From Promethearchaeota archaeon (lineage in GTDB: Archaea; Asgardarchaeota; Lokiarchaeia; Sigyniarchaeales; SOKP01), in NCBI GenBank assembly GCA_019058365.1, contig JAHPZE010000005.1:124001-188000 (forward strand): a stretch of DNA of 64,000 nt, in the 5' to 3' direction. Under the pieces are notes generated by a model. It did no database searches. It had not been told where the DNA came from and saw nothing but the letters and a program-made list of their open reading frames with translations. This document shows positions 1 through 9,620 of this stretch, piece after piece; position 1 is the stretch's first letter; every line of letters starts with the position of its first letter. Position numbers and translations under genes: made by a program.

Positions 1-1
1 T

Positions 2-310
2 CATAATATCTGGTCGGTAGAGGATCTAGTAGAAGAAAAAACTGCTTATGGCCCAACAGAACGAGATTATTATCACCTAGGTGAAGCTTTAAAAACTCAT
101 AATACTTATGAACGATTACATGAAATAAAAAATGAAGTTTTAATAATTGCCGCAGATAAGGATAAAACAATTCCTTTGGTTATCGCTAAACGAATTCATG
201 AAAAGCTCCCTAATAGTAAGTTTATTGTTATTGAGAACGCTGGTCATCAATCAATACTAGAATATCCTCATAAAATTAATCAACATATTATAAAATTTTT
301 AAAAACCTAA
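2..310 (+). CDS. alpha/beta hydrolase, C-terminal part (cut by window edge)
   Basis: The first 310 bases encode, in frame from base 2 and without a start, the last ~102 residues of an alpha/beta hydrolase. It is clearly paralogous to the two complete hydrolases that follow: it shares the segments IWSVEDLV, YERLHEIKNEVLIIAA, the aspartate of ADKDKTIP and the catalytic histidine context ENAGHQS. The Asp and His are the expected second and third members of the Ser-His-Asp triad; the nucleophile elbow lies upstream of the window. The three genes run head to tail and look like a local tandem duplication. The substrate cannot be told from the sequence. Confidence 0.85.
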   Translation, partial: HNIWSVEDLVEEKTAYGPTERDYYHLGEALKTHNTYERLHEIKNEVLIIAADKDKTIPLVIAKRIHEKLPNSKFIVIENAGHQSILEYPHKINQHIIKFLKT

Positions 311-350
311 AGTATTTTATATATAATATTATCCTACTAAATTGATTTAT

Positions 351-1187
351 ATGACAGAATTGTATGCTGAAGTTAATGGAATAAAAATTTGCTATGAAAT
401 AAATGGCGAAGGAGAACCCGTCATATTAGTGCATGGATGGGGTGCGTCTAAAGATGGATGGTTTGTTCAAGTTGGCGCTTTATCAAAATATTTTAAAGTT
501 ATAACATTCGATAATAGAGGAGCGGGTAAAAGTTCAAGACCTAATTATCCATACACAATGGATATGTATGCTGATGATATCAATGGATTGTTAGAATTTC
601 TGAATATAGAGAAAACCCATTTGATAGGAGAATCTTTAGGTGGTATGATAGCACTCAATTTTATAGTTAAATATCCTGAACGGGTAAATAAATTTATTTT
701 GATAAATTCATGGCCCGGTTTCCCTAATGAACAAGGTCCAGAAATGTATAGTCAGGGGAAAATAGCTTATTTTGAAGAACTAAAAAAGGATCCTCTTAAT
801 GCTTTTTTAAAAGGAGCAAAAGCCAGTTATTCTCGAGAATTTTTTAAAATGATGCAAGAAAACCCAAAGAAAAAATTCTTCGGTTTATGGTCAGTAGAGG
901 ATCTCGTAAATATAGATTTAACTAATCCTTCTACTCCTGAAGATAATAATAATGCTGCAAATGCAGTCAAAGGTCATAATGTTACAAGCCGGCTCCATGA
1001 AATTAAAAGTGAGACTCTTTTGATCTGTGGAGAAAAAGATCGAATCGCAACACTTTCGGTACAAAGAAAGATCCATGAACAAATTCCTAACAGTGTTTTT
1101 AAGATTATAAAAGATGCACGACACGGTGTTTCAAAAGAAAAAGCACCAGAAGTCAATGAAACTATTATAAATTTTTTAAAAAAGTAA
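351..1187 (+). CDS. alpha/beta hydrolase fold protein (tandem copy 2)
   Basis: A complete single-domain alpha/beta hydrolase of 278 residues. Visible marks are the oxyanion-hole motif HGWG after the first strands, the DNRGAGKS segment, the nucleophile elbow GESLGG (Ser nucleophile), the acid in GEKDRI and the catalytic His in DARHGVS. A longer reading begins at a TTG at 342, but the ATG at 351 gives MTELYAEVNGI, matching the start of the next paralogue, so I chose it. No signal peptide, so it is probably cytosolic. Likely an esterase or related hydrolase; the substrate is unknown. It lies between two paralogues with short spacers (40 and 14 bases), so the three are probably co-transcribed. 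Confidence 0.9.
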   Translation: MTELYAEVNGIKICYEINGEGEPVILVHGWGASKDGWFVQVGALSKYFKVITFDNRGAGKSSRPNYPYTMDMYADDINGLLEFLNIEKTHLIGESLGGMIALNFIVKYPERVNKFILINSWPGFPNEQGPEMYSQGKIAYFEELKKDPLNAFLKGAKASYSREFFKMMQENPKKKFFGLWSVEDLVNIDLTNPSTPEDNNNAANAVKGHNVTSRLHEIKSETLLICGEKDRIATLSVQRKIHEQIPNSVFKIIKDARHGVSKEKAPEVNETIINFLKK

Positions 1188-1201
1188 TCTTCAAGATTTA
1201 A

Positions 1202-2041
1202 ATGACAGAACTTTATGCAAAAATAAATGGAATAGAACTCTGCTATGAAATATTTGGTGAAGGCTACCCAATAATATTAATTCATGGGTTTGGTTCAAGA
1301 AAGGAGGGTTATAAATGCCAAATTCCCACGTTGTCTAGGGAATTTGAAGTAATAGTTTTTGATAATCGAGGTGCTGGAAAATCAGAAAGAGTTAATGAAC
1401 GCTATACTATGGAAACTCTTGCTGATGATATTAAGGAACTATTAAATTTCCTTAAAATAAAAAAAGCACATGTGTTGGGGACATCAATGGGAGGTATGAT
1501 TGCTCAACAATTTACCCTGCAATACTCAGAATATGTTAAAAAGTTGGTATTAGTGAATACTATTAGCGGGACACCGGATAATGTAGGATTAGAAATATTG
1601 AAAAAGAATAGATTAGAACAGCTAAAGCTTATTAAAAATGATCCAGAGAAAGCCTTTTGGGATAATGCTCATATTTGGTTCTATCATAAATACCGTAAAG
1701 AATTAAAGGCAAATCCTAAAAAAAAATTTTTTGGAATTTGGTCTGCTGAAGATGAAATAAGGGAGAGCACAATTCTTATGCCAACTCCGCGTGATATTGA
1801 ACTTCAAATAGAAGCATTGAAGGGATTCAATATTTTTGAGAAATTGCATGAAATCAAGAGTCCTGTCTTATTATTAGCTGCTTCACATGATAAAGTTTGT
1901 TCAAAAAGCAATGCAGAGGAAATGCATAAAAGAATTCCTAATTGTGTACTTAGAATAATTGAAAAAGCGGGTCATGAATCTCCAAAAACGAGAGCTCTTG
2001 AAGTTAATAATATTATTCTAAATTTTTTAAAAAATAAATGA
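1202..2041 (+). CDS. alpha/beta hydrolase fold protein (tandem copy 3)
   Basis: A 279-residue alpha/beta hydrolase, third of the tandem set. It keeps the HGFG oxyanion-hole motif, FDNRGAGKS, a nucleophile elbow GTSMGG, the acid in ASHDKV and a catalytic His in EKAGHES. It starts directly with ATG as MTELYAKINGI, 14 bases after the stop of copy 2. Differences in the cap region (residues ~130-190) from copy 2 suggest diverged substrate range; this is inference. A cytosolic esterase or epoxide-hydrolase-like role is possible, but no substrate is indicated by neighbours. About 150 bases of AT-rich spacer follow before the surface protein gene. Confidence 0.9.
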   Translation: MTELYAKINGIELCYEIFGEGYPIILIHGFGSRKEGYKCQIPTLSREFEVIVFDNRGAGKSERVNERYTMETLADDIKELLNFLKIKKAHVLGTSMGGMIAQQFTLQYSEYVKKLVLVNTISGTPDNVGLEILKKNRLEQLKLIKNDPEKAFWDNAHIWFYHKYRKELKANPKKKFFGIWSAEDEIRESTILMPTPRDIELQIEALKGFNIFEKLHEIKSPVLLLAASHDKVCSKSNAEEMHKRIPNCVLRIIEKAGHESPKTRALEVNNIILNFLKNK

Positions 2042-2195
2042 CTTGTTTCTTTCATAGAGAATTATTCTTTTAATAAAAATTAATATTATCCTTCTGCTCT
2101 TCTAATTTCAATTCCTAATGATATAAAGTGTAAATAAAAGGATTTAAAATATATTTATATACTAAAGAGTCTAGGTTATTTATAATACGCAATTA

Positions 2196-5100
2196 GTGGT
2201 GAAATTCTTGATTATAGAATTAAATAAAAAAAAAAAAATAATCGGATTTTTATTAATACTATCCTTTATATTTGGCTCCGTCCAAATTATTTGTTTTTCT
2301 CAGCAGAATCTAATAATTTCTGACAGAAATGGATCTAGTGCGGAGCATGTTGATAATCCTAAAATAGCAGCAACAATTCAACCAGATTGGGAAATCGCAA
2401 CAGGTACAAGTGATACTATAGCTATAGTAGATAGACCTAGTGGAACCCAAGATGGTGATTTATTAATATTTCATGGCACAATTGATGGAAATGGCGACTC
2501 TTTTAATGATCCTCTTGGCTGGAATGAACTTCTACCAGAATATTCATCTAATGGGATAACAGTAGCATTATGGTATAGAATTGCTGGAGGTTCAGAACCA
2601 CTCACCTATAATGTATCTTGGGGAGGTGGGGACGAAGCTTATGTTGTTGGAATTATAAGAATTATTGGATACGATAGAAATGATCCCTTTCAAACAAATA
2701 ATACTGCCTTTGGAACAGGAGATATTGTAAATCCTTCAGTCACTACTACACAAGATGATACTTTAATTATTGGATTTCATGGACGTGATACTGGTATTCA
2801 AGGTAATAATTATGGGCATCTTCTTGAACCAGGACCTACAGTTTTATATGCAAATACCTCTGGAGGAGGGGGAGGTATGTGCAGTGCTGGAATGTATTAT
2901 GAAATTCAAGCAAATCAAGGAGCTTCTGATGAGCGAACTTGGGATGTATACACTAGCGGTTTTAATCCTTATTGGTATGCGGCAACTATAGCAATAAATT
3001 CGCCTGCATCTGGTATTGATATTATTGCCCCAACTGAAAATGAAGTTTTTGGAGACATCGCTCCGAATTTCACTGTGGAAGTAAAAATTCCAGATCTTGA
3101 TGCTATGTGGTATACCCTGGATGGAGGATTAAACAACTACACATTTACTTCAAATGAAACGATTAATCAGGGGGCATGGGATGCATTATCCGATGGAGTA
3201 GTTCCAATTCAATTCTATGCTAACAATACTTCAGGGGATATATATTTCGATCAAGTAAATGTAATAAAAGATACCTCAGCACCAAATATTACTATTATTA
3301 GCCCTTTGGAGAATGAAATTTTTAAAACTGACCCTCCAAGTTTCATTGTAGACATTATGGATTTGAATCTGGATACTATGTGGTATTCGATATTTAATAC
3401 AACGTATATATCACAGAATAGAACATTTACAGTGAATGGAACAATTGATTCAACAGAATGGAATGCATTATACGATGGAACATACACTATTAGATTTTAT
3501 GCGAATGATAGTCTTGGAAACGTTAATTTTGAGGAAGTTAATGTAATAAAAGATTTTGATGCTATCGTTATCAATATTGTTAGTCCAACTGAAAATGAAG
3601 TTTTTGGTGTTAGTGCTCCCAGTTTCATTGTTGAATTTTCGGATACGAATTTAAATGCCACTTGGTATACTGTGGATGGGGGAATAAATATTTATATATT
3701 TACAGAAAATGAGACTATTAATCAAGGGGCTTGGGGCGCTTTATCTGATGGAATAGTTACTATTCGATTTTACGCTAATAACACATCAGGAGATATATAT
3801 TTCAAGCAAGTTAATGTTATAAAGAATAGTTCAGGACCAAGTATAAATATAATCAGTCCAACAGAAAATGAAGAGTTTGCGATTAATCCTCCTAATTTCA
3901 TCGTAGAGATTATTGATCCGAATTTGGATGCTATGTGGTATTCAATATTTAATAATACCTATAGTTCATTAAATATTACATTTACAAATAATGGGACAAT
4001 TGATCCAACGGAATGGGGTGTTTTGTCCAATGGTACCTATACTCTGAGATTTTACGCCAACAATAGTCTTGGAAATATTAATTTTGAGGAGGTAGTCATC
4101 ATAAAAGATATTTATGGAGTCTCTATTAATATCGTTAGCCCAATGGAAAATGACGTATTTGGGGCTGCTGCACCAAGTTTTATAGTAGAAATGGCGTCTT
4201 TATATTTAGATACTATGTGGTATACTTTGGATGTTGTGCCAAAAAATTACATCTTTACTGTAAATGGAACAATTAATCAAACAGCATGGGGATCATTACC
4301 AGACGGAGTAATTACTATTCAATTCTACGCTAATAATACATTGGGGGATATTTATTTCAAGCAAGTGAATGTTATAAAAGATACCACCGGACCAAATATC
4401 AATATTGTTAGTCCCATAGAAAATGAATTATTTGGAGTTGCTGCCCCGAGTTTTACAGTAGAAATTGCAGATCCATATTTAGATGCTATGTGGTATTGGA
4501 TATTTAATGACACTTATCAATCAATAAATATCACATTTACCGGCAATGGAACTATTAATCAAGCAGAGTGGAATGCCTTTTCAAATGGAATTATATCTAT
4601 TAGATTTTACGCTAATGATACCATAGGAAATATGAACTTTGAAGATGTAAATGTAACAAAAGATATTTATGCAATCTTTATCGATATTATTAGTCCAATA
4701 GAGAATCAGAATTTTAGAGTTATTTCACCAAGTTTTATTGTTGAGATTACATGTGCTTTTTTAAATAGCACTTGGTATAGTTTGGACAATGGATTACATA
4801 ACTACATATTTACTGAGAATGGAACTATTAATCAAGAAGCATGGGATGCATTACCGGATGGAGTAGTTACTATTCAATTCTATGCTAACAACACTTTAGG
4901 GGACATCAATTTCGAGCAAGTGAATGTAATAAAGGATACTTCAGATCCTATCATAGCCATTGTTAGCCCTACTGAAAATGAAGTATTTGAAGTTGAGGCT
5001 CCTGATTTCATTGTTGAAATTATGGACCCAAATTTAGATACCATGTGGTATACAGTAAATAATATGGCCTTTAAGTATATCTTCACTCAAAATAGCACAA

Positions 5101-5393
5101 TAAATCAAACAATATGGGACTCTCTAACGGATGGAAATGTTCTTCTTATTTTTTATGCTAATGATACTGCTGGAAATTTAGCATCTGAATATGTCATTAT
5201 TATAAAGAGTTCCCCAAGCCAAGGAGGTCAAACTGGTCCAGATACTACTTTAATTATTATAATTGTTTCAGTTATTGCGGGAATAGCAGCTGTAGGAGTA
5301 ACATTAGGAATACTCATAAAAAAAGGGAAAATTAAACTATTTTCCTTAAGGGAAAAGGATCTAATAGAACCAACACCTGAGGAAAGTCAATAA
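2196..5393 (+). CDS. large repeat-containing cell-surface protein with C-terminal membrane anchor
   Basis: A 1065-residue protein with an N-terminal hydrophobic segment (residues ~14-35) preceded by lysines, a Gly/Trp-rich beta domain (~65-270), eight Ig-like beta repeats (~275-1007), and a C-terminal membrane span (~1018-1040) followed by a short charged tail. Each repeat begins near a PxENxVFG-type motif, has a central MWYT/MWYS strand, and ends in FYANN..GD..F..VNVIKD. Two repeat subtypes alternate strictly. Many NxT/NxS sites suggest a glycosylated exterior surface protein, probably a stalk or adhesin. Start is a GTG at 2196 (a second GTG follows at 2199). I do not recognise a named family for the N-terminal domain. 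Confidence 0.8.
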   Translation: MVKFLIIELNKKKKIIGFLLILSFIFGSVQIICFSQQNLIISDRNGSSAEHVDNPKIAATIQPDWEIATGTSDTIAIVDRPSGTQDGDLLIFHGTIDGNGDSFNDPLGWNELLPEYSSNGITVALWYRIAGGSEPLTYNVSWGGGDEAYVVGIIRIIGYDRNDPFQTNNTAFGTGDIVNPSVTTTQDDTLIIGFHGRDTGIQGNNYGHLLEPGPTVLYANTSGGGGGMCSAGMYYEIQANQGASDERTWDVYTSGFNPYWYAATIAINSPASGIDIIAPTENEVFGDIAPNFTVEVKIPDLDAMWYTLDGGLNNYTFTSNETINQGAWDALSDGVVPIQFYANNTSGDIYFDQVNVIKDTSAPNITIISPLENEIFKTDPPSFIVDIMDLNLDTMWYSIFNTTYISQNRTFTVNGTIDSTEWNALYDGTYTIRFYANDSLGNVNFEEVNVIKDFDAIVINIVSPTENEVFGVSAPSFIVEFSDTNLNATWYTVDGGINIYIFTENETINQGAWGALSDGIVTIRFYANNTSGDIYFKQVNVIKNSSGPSINIISPTENEEFAINPPNFIVEIIDPNLDAMWYSIFNNTYSSLNITFTNNGTIDPTEWGVLSNGTYTLRFYANNSLGNINFEEVVIIKDIYGVSINIVSPMENDVFGAAAPSFIVEMASLYLDTMWYTLDVVPKNYIFTVNGTINQTAWGSLPDGVITIQFYANNTLGDIYFKQVNVIKDTTGPNINIVSPIENELFGVAAPSFTVEIADPYLDAMWYWIFNDTYQSINITFTGNGTINQAEWNAFSNGIISIRFYANDTIGNMNFEDVNVTKDIYAIFIDIISPIENQNFRVISPSFIVEITCAFLNSTWYSLDNGLHNYIFTENGTINQEAWDALPDGVVTIQFYANNTLGDINFEQVNVIKDTSDPIIAIVSPTENEVFEVEAPDFIVEIMDPNLDTMWYTVNNMAFKYIFTQNSTINQTIWDSLTDGNVLLIFYANDTAGNLASEYVIIIKSSPSQGGQTGPDTTLIIIIVSVIAGIAAVGVTLGILIKKGKIKLFSLREKDLIEPTPEESQ
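3030..5213 (+). repeat. eight in-frame coding repeats in an alternating 273/282-nt pattern
   Basis: Measured from the proline codon of each PxEN motif, the units start at 3030, 3303, 3585, 3858, 4140, 4413, 4695 and 4968. The steps alternate exactly 273, 282, 273, 282, 273, 282, 273, so the higher-order unit is 555 nt (185 residues). Odd units carry a WYT(L/V)DGG...NYIFT-like strand, even units WYSIFN.TY...ITFT; the eighth is a mixed, diverged copy. This indicates growth by duplication of an A+B pair, not of single domains. Confidence 0.9.
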
Positions 5394-5468
5394 AATTTTT
5401 TTTAAATTTATTTTTGTTAAAACCAAGCGATTAATTTAACTAATATACTACTTTTATATTTTAAATTG

Positions 5469-6686
5469 TTATTCTTCAATTATCTTTTCTTGACTTAACT
5501 TAGGCATACTATATTTCTTTAATTGAATTGTTTTGAAACCCATTATGAATGGAACTATAGCAATAGAACTAATAAGAAAACTTAGAAAATAGGGTTCAAA
5601 AAAGTTAAGCATGAATGTTCCAAGTAAAGGTCCGAGAATTTGAGCAAAACTATCTAGACCCGAGGAGTAGCCATTTATTTTTCCTTGTTCCATGGGAGAT
5701 ACTGACTGGCTTATCTTACTATTTAATGGCCCGCGAGTTAAAGATGCAGCAAAACTAATGATCATTATCAAAACAAAAAACATTACTAAATTAATAGAGA
5801 ACCCCACAAGGAAGAATGAAATAAGAAACATTGTCATACCAAGTTTAATTGCATTATTTTCCCCAAGCTTCATTATTGTTGGTTTAAACAGGGTAAACCG
5901 TACAACTGCTCGAAAAATACCCGATATCATTAAAAGAAGTCCAATCTCAAATGCATTTAATCCAAAAGCAATTTGTGCAAAAAATGAAAGTGAAGCCATA
6001 GCAATCATGAATGATGCTGTATGAAAACCCCATAGTATTAAATACCACATTGCACCTTTATTTTTTCTGATGTGAATAACAATGTTTTTCTGTAATTCAT
6101 GGTTTAATTCACGCTTTTCCTTAGGCCAAGTTTCGGGTAAAATAGAAATAGTAATTATCATAGTGAATAAAGAAAGCCCTGCTGCGAACAATCCAGGTAA
6201 TAACAAACCACCGATACTAAAAAGTGTTCCTCCTAATCCCGGACCAATAAGAGAAGCCAAAACGTGGCAAACTCCGATATTTGCCATTTGAATACTTCTA
6301 TCTTTTGGAGGTACTTCATCACCAATTACTGCTTTAGCAATAGGAAAATTTCCACCGAAGATCCCGTCAATAACTCTAGAGATTATTAACAACCATATAG
6401 AACCAGAAAATGCAAGTAATATGAATCCCGCAAACGTTCCCGCTTGTGAAATCAAAAGTAATGGTCTTCTCCCAAATTTATCACTAAGTTTTCCTAGGAT
6501 TGGCCCAAATATTAATGAAAACATCGCATTTATAGAAAGTACGATACCCATTATAAAAATTGGAATGGAAAAACTTTCCGCTATAAATGGAGCCATTGGG
6601 AGGATCATAGAAAATCCAATGATATCAATAAAAACAGCTATCCATAAAGGTGATAGATTAGGGTATTTAAAGATGGATATTTGCAT
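5469..6686 (-). CDS. MFS transporter (TetA-like, 12 membrane spans)
   Basis: A 405-residue polytopic membrane protein of the major facilitator superfamily. After the second span it has the family's motif A, GKLSDKFGRRP, and about twelve hydrophobic segments in two halves split by a charged loop around residues 185-205. The overall order resembles TetA/multidrug exporters or small-solute permeases; the substrate is not determinable. It is transcribed on the minus strand, convergent with the repeat surface protein (75-base gap) and divergent from the hexapeptide protein, so it is probably a single-gene unit. Starts at ATG (MQISIFKYPNLSP). Confidence 0.9.
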   Translation of the reverse strand: MQISIFKYPNLSPLWIAVFIDIIGFSMILPMAPFIAESFSIPIFIMGIVLSINAMFSLIFGPILGKLSDKFGRRPLLLISQAGTFAGFILLAFSGSIWLLIISRVIDGIFGGNFPIAKAVIGDEVPPKDRSIQMANIGVCHVLASLIGPGLGGTLFSIGGLLLPGLFAAGLSLFTMIITISILPETWPKEKRELNHELQKNIVIHIRKNKGAMWYLILWGFHTASFMIAMASLSFFAQIAFGLNAFEIGLLLMISGIFRAVVRFTLFKPTIMKLGENNAIKLGMTMFLISFFLVGFSINLVMFFVLIMIISFAASLTRGPLNSKISQSVSPMEQGKINGYSSGLDSFAQILGPLLGTFMLNFFEPYFLSFLISSIAIVPFIMGFKTIQLKKYSMPKLSQEKIIEE

Positions 6687-6847
6687 GGCTATTCTTATAC
6701 TTAAATAAAATTGAAATAACTCCTAAATTGAAAATTCAAATTAATTATTAACTTAAAAAGTTTGGATTTTATTCTATAAATAATTAAATTGGGTATTAAA
6801 AAAGAATTATAAGTAATTTTTTATATACGTTATTCAGATATATTATT

Positions 6848-7648
6848 ATGGATGGTAATAAACAGGAAAAAGAAGATAAATTAAGTTTTGAGGAAAAATT
6901 AGAGAAAACAGTTGAGCTTCCTGCTTTAGATTTTTTTAAAATTAACTTTATTAGCTTTTTGGTACCTCTTTACGTATGCTTGAGCCTTTTCTTATTATTT
7001 GAATATGGTTTCATTAATCTTTTCTCAATACCTCCAATTATTCATATTTTTACCTTACCAGTTGTTTTTTTAATCCTTTATTATATTTATCTAATTATTT
7101 TAATTGAATTTACCGCTTTGTGGGCTCGAAGTTGGAATAAAAAATCTCCTCCTAAAGAAGGTGTGTTTAAGCGTGTACTCGATGATGTGAATAGTGAGGA
7201 AGGAAAATTGATGAAATATTACCATAAAAGAGGATTTATTATCAAATATCCTATGTGGTTAACATCAAAATCACCTTTTCCTTGGCTTATTAATCGGACG
7301 CTACGTAGAATTAGCCATAACAAAATTGGTAAGAATGTTATTTATAATGATTCATATGTGGGTTTAGAATTTACTGATATTGGTGATAATTCTTTCTTTT
7401 ATCCAACCAGTAGTCTTTCTAGCCATGCAGTAAACACTATCTTCGGAAAAATTACAATGATAGAAATAAAAATAGGTGAAAATAATACATTTTATCCTGG
7501 AACAATAATGGGTTGTGGAGCTTTAAGTACAAATGATGTTGTTATATATCCAAATACAGTTTTACATAAAAATTGGAGAGGTAAACCGGGAAAATTATAC
7601 TACCAAGGCAGTCCAGGAAGACCTATAGATGAAGAATATAAAAGTTAA
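6848..7648 (+). CDS. membrane-anchored left-handed beta-helix (hexapeptide-repeat) protein
   Basis: A 266-residue protein. An acidic/lysine-rich N-terminus is followed by two hydrophobic segments (~residues 35-55 and 65-90), then a cytosolic part. Residues ~155-250 hold degenerate hexapeptide turns (IGKNVIYND, IGDNSFFYP, IGENNTFYP, TNDVVIYPN), ending in the loop GKLYYQGSPGRP. This resembles the LbH domain at the end of Pls/non-ribosomal peptide synthetase-like acyltransferases, here without other modules. A role as a small acyltransferase or scaffold on the membrane is likely, but the acyl donor is unknown. The next gene on the same strand is an acyl-CoA ligase, which fits an acyl-transfer setting. 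Confidence 0.6.
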   Translation: MDGNKQEKEDKLSFEEKLEKTVELPALDFFKINFISFLVPLYVCLSLFLLFEYGFINLFSIPPIIHIFTLPVVFLILYYIYLIILIEFTALWARSWNKKSPPKEGVFKRVLDDVNSEEGKLMKYYHKRGFIIKYPMWLTSKSPFPWLINRTLRRISHNKIGKNVIYNDSYVGLEFTDIGDNSFFYPTSSLSSHAVNTIFGKITMIEIKIGENNTFYPGTIMGCGALSTNDVVIYPNTVLHKNWRGKPGKLYYQGSPGRPIDEEYKS

Positions 7649-7777
7649 TTATTGCTTTTACAATATTTATTCCTTTATTTTTCAAATTTTTCAAGATTCA
7701 CAAACATTTATTAATAATTTTAGTGCATATTTTTAAATGGATGTAAATTTTTAAAAAAATACTTGTGTGGATTTACT

Positions 7778-9538
7778 ATGAATGTACTCAAATTTTCTGT
7801 TGATGATAATAAACCTTGGTTTAAAAAATATCAAAAGGGAGTTCCAAAACACCCTGAATTTCCAGTTATTAGCCTAGGCGACTGGTTTGATCAAAAAACA
7901 GATGAAAACGCAAAAAATAAAGCAATTTGGTTTTCGAAGACATTTTTAACTTATCGAGTTTTAAGAAAGTATACAGATTCTTTCGCTACGTCATTGTCCA
8001 GATTAGGAGTAAAAAAAGGTGACGTAATTGCCATTCTTTTACCTAATTGTTTTCAATTTACAATTGGATATTTCGCTACTGTTAAGCTGGGGGGAATCGT
8101 AATCCCACTAAATCCAACATATAAACCTATAGAGATTCTCCATGTCCTCGAACAGGTAAAACCGAAGGGGCTTTTGTGTATGGATGTTATGTATGGTCTA
8201 ATAAAACCTATACAAGAAAAATATAAATTTGATTTTGTTATTTCCACTTGTATAATCGATTTAGCAGCTATTCCTCCTGCTGTTAAAGAACAGTTAATTG
8301 CGGACGGAACAATTCCTAAAGGCGAAGTTCCTGGAGCTATAAATTTCTTAGACGTATGTCAAAAACGTGGAGAAGTCGATATTCCTGAAGTAGAAATTGA
8401 TCCTTTAAATGATACCGCTGTTTACTTAATGACGGGTGGCACTACAGGTGTACCAAAACCTGCAGTTCTCACACATTATAATTGTGTTACGAATGCTAAG
8501 CAAAATGTGATGTGGATGCCTGATGCAGACCATCCAATGGCATGTATAGGAATAATACCTATGTTCCATGCATTCGGAATGACCATCGTTCAGAACGTTG
8601 TTATTGAAGGAGGAGATTATAATATATTATTCGCTAAACGGGAACTTATATTAAAAGAAGTTGTTGATACAATATTGGAAGTAGGACCGGAAAACGGAGT
8701 AATTCTACCTGGTGTGGAAAATTTTTTTATTGGTTTAACTCGCTACTTAAAAGAAAATCCAGAACCTCGACTCAAGGATATGTTTAGATTATGCGTAAGT
8801 GGAGCAGGACCATTACATAAGCCTGTAAAGGATGCTTTTGAAGCGATTAGTGGTGGTAGACTAGTTGAAGCATATGGTCTTACAGAATGCACAACTGCAG
8901 TGAGTGTCGGGCCTTTTGATGGGACAGATACACCTGGGACAATTGGATTACCATATCCCGGAGTTGATTGGGCTATTTTTAATAGTGAAGATTTTAGTAA
9001 AGGCCCATTGGAAGGTTATGGAATTGATTATACAGGTGAAATTTGTGTTTGTGGTCCACAGGTAATGAAAGGCTATTTGAACAGACCCGAAGCTACAGCT
9101 GAAACTCTTCGGGAGTGGGATGGTCGGATTTGGTGTTTAACTGGAGATATCGGTTATATGGACGAAATGGGTCAAATGGTTATTCGCGACAGGAAGAAGC
9201 AGATGATTAAATATAAAGGTTATTCAGTATTTCCAAAGGAGGTAGAAGAATTACTAGGAATTCATCCAGATGTTCTTGAAGTAGCAGTTGCCGGTTTACC
9301 AGATCCCGAAACAGGTGAAATGGTTAAAGCATGGGTACAGTTAAATGATGATTCAAAAGGTAAAATTGACTCTGATGGTTTAATTGCATGGTGTAAAGAT
9401 AATATTACTCATTATAAGTGTCCGAAACAAATAGAAATTATCGAGGAAATCCCCAAATCTATGGTAGGTAAGGTGCAGAGAAGAATTTTACAAATTAAAG
9501 ATCCGATATGGATAAAGAAATATGGAGAGATAGAATAA
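7778..9538 (+). CDS. AMP-forming acyl-CoA synthetase (long-chain fatty acid-CoA ligase type)
   Basis: An ANL-superfamily enzyme that would activate a carboxylic acid with ATP to acyl-AMP and then acyl-CoA. Seen are the P-loop-like motif MTGGTTGVPKP, the A5 motif EAYGLTECTT, the TGDIGYMDE aspartate, the hinge RDRKKQMIKYKGYSV and the C-terminal lysine region KSMVGKVQRR. The last replaces the usual PxTxxGK proline/threonine with SMVGK but keeps the lysine. A TTG at 7763 would add five residues; the ATG at 7778 (MNVLKFSVDD) is preferred. No transmembrane segments. Together with the later acyl-CoA synthetase-like and dehydrogenase-like proteins it points to fatty-acid or other carboxylate handling. 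Confidence 0.92.
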   Translation: MNVLKFSVDDNKPWFKKYQKGVPKHPEFPVISLGDWFDQKTDENAKNKAIWFSKTFLTYRVLRKYTDSFATSLSRLGVKKGDVIAILLPNCFQFTIGYFATVKLGGIVIPLNPTYKPIEILHVLEQVKPKGLLCMDVMYGLIKPIQEKYKFDFVISTCIIDLAAIPPAVKEQLIADGTIPKGEVPGAINFLDVCQKRGEVDIPEVEIDPLNDTAVYLMTGGTTGVPKPAVLTHYNCVTNAKQNVMWMPDADHPMACIGIIPMFHAFGMTIVQNVVIEGGDYNILFAKRELILKEVVDTILEVGPENGVILPGVENFFIGLTRYLKENPEPRLKDMFRLCVSGAGPLHKPVKDAFEAISGGRLVEAYGLTECTTAVSVGPFDGTDTPGTIGLPYPGVDWAIFNSEDFSKGPLEGYGIDYTGEICVCGPQVMKGYLNRPEATAETLREWDGRIWCLTGDIGYMDEMGQMVIRDRKKQMIKYKGYSVFPKEVEELLGIHPDVLEVAVAGLPDPETGEMVKAWVQLNDDSKGKIDSDGLIAWCKDNITHYKCPKQIEIIEEIPKSMVGKVQRRILQIKDPIWIKKYGEIE

Positions 9539-9620
9539 ATTTAATTAATAATTTTCCTATTCTTTTTTGTTTTATACATTTTTCCAATATTATAAATTAA
9601 ATGAAATTATATTGAATGTT

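Noticed and set aside
5692..6708. Plus-strand frames opposite the MFS transporter
   Set aside because: They are antisense to a clear twelve-span transporter and show the Pro/Lys/Asn composition of reversed membrane codons.
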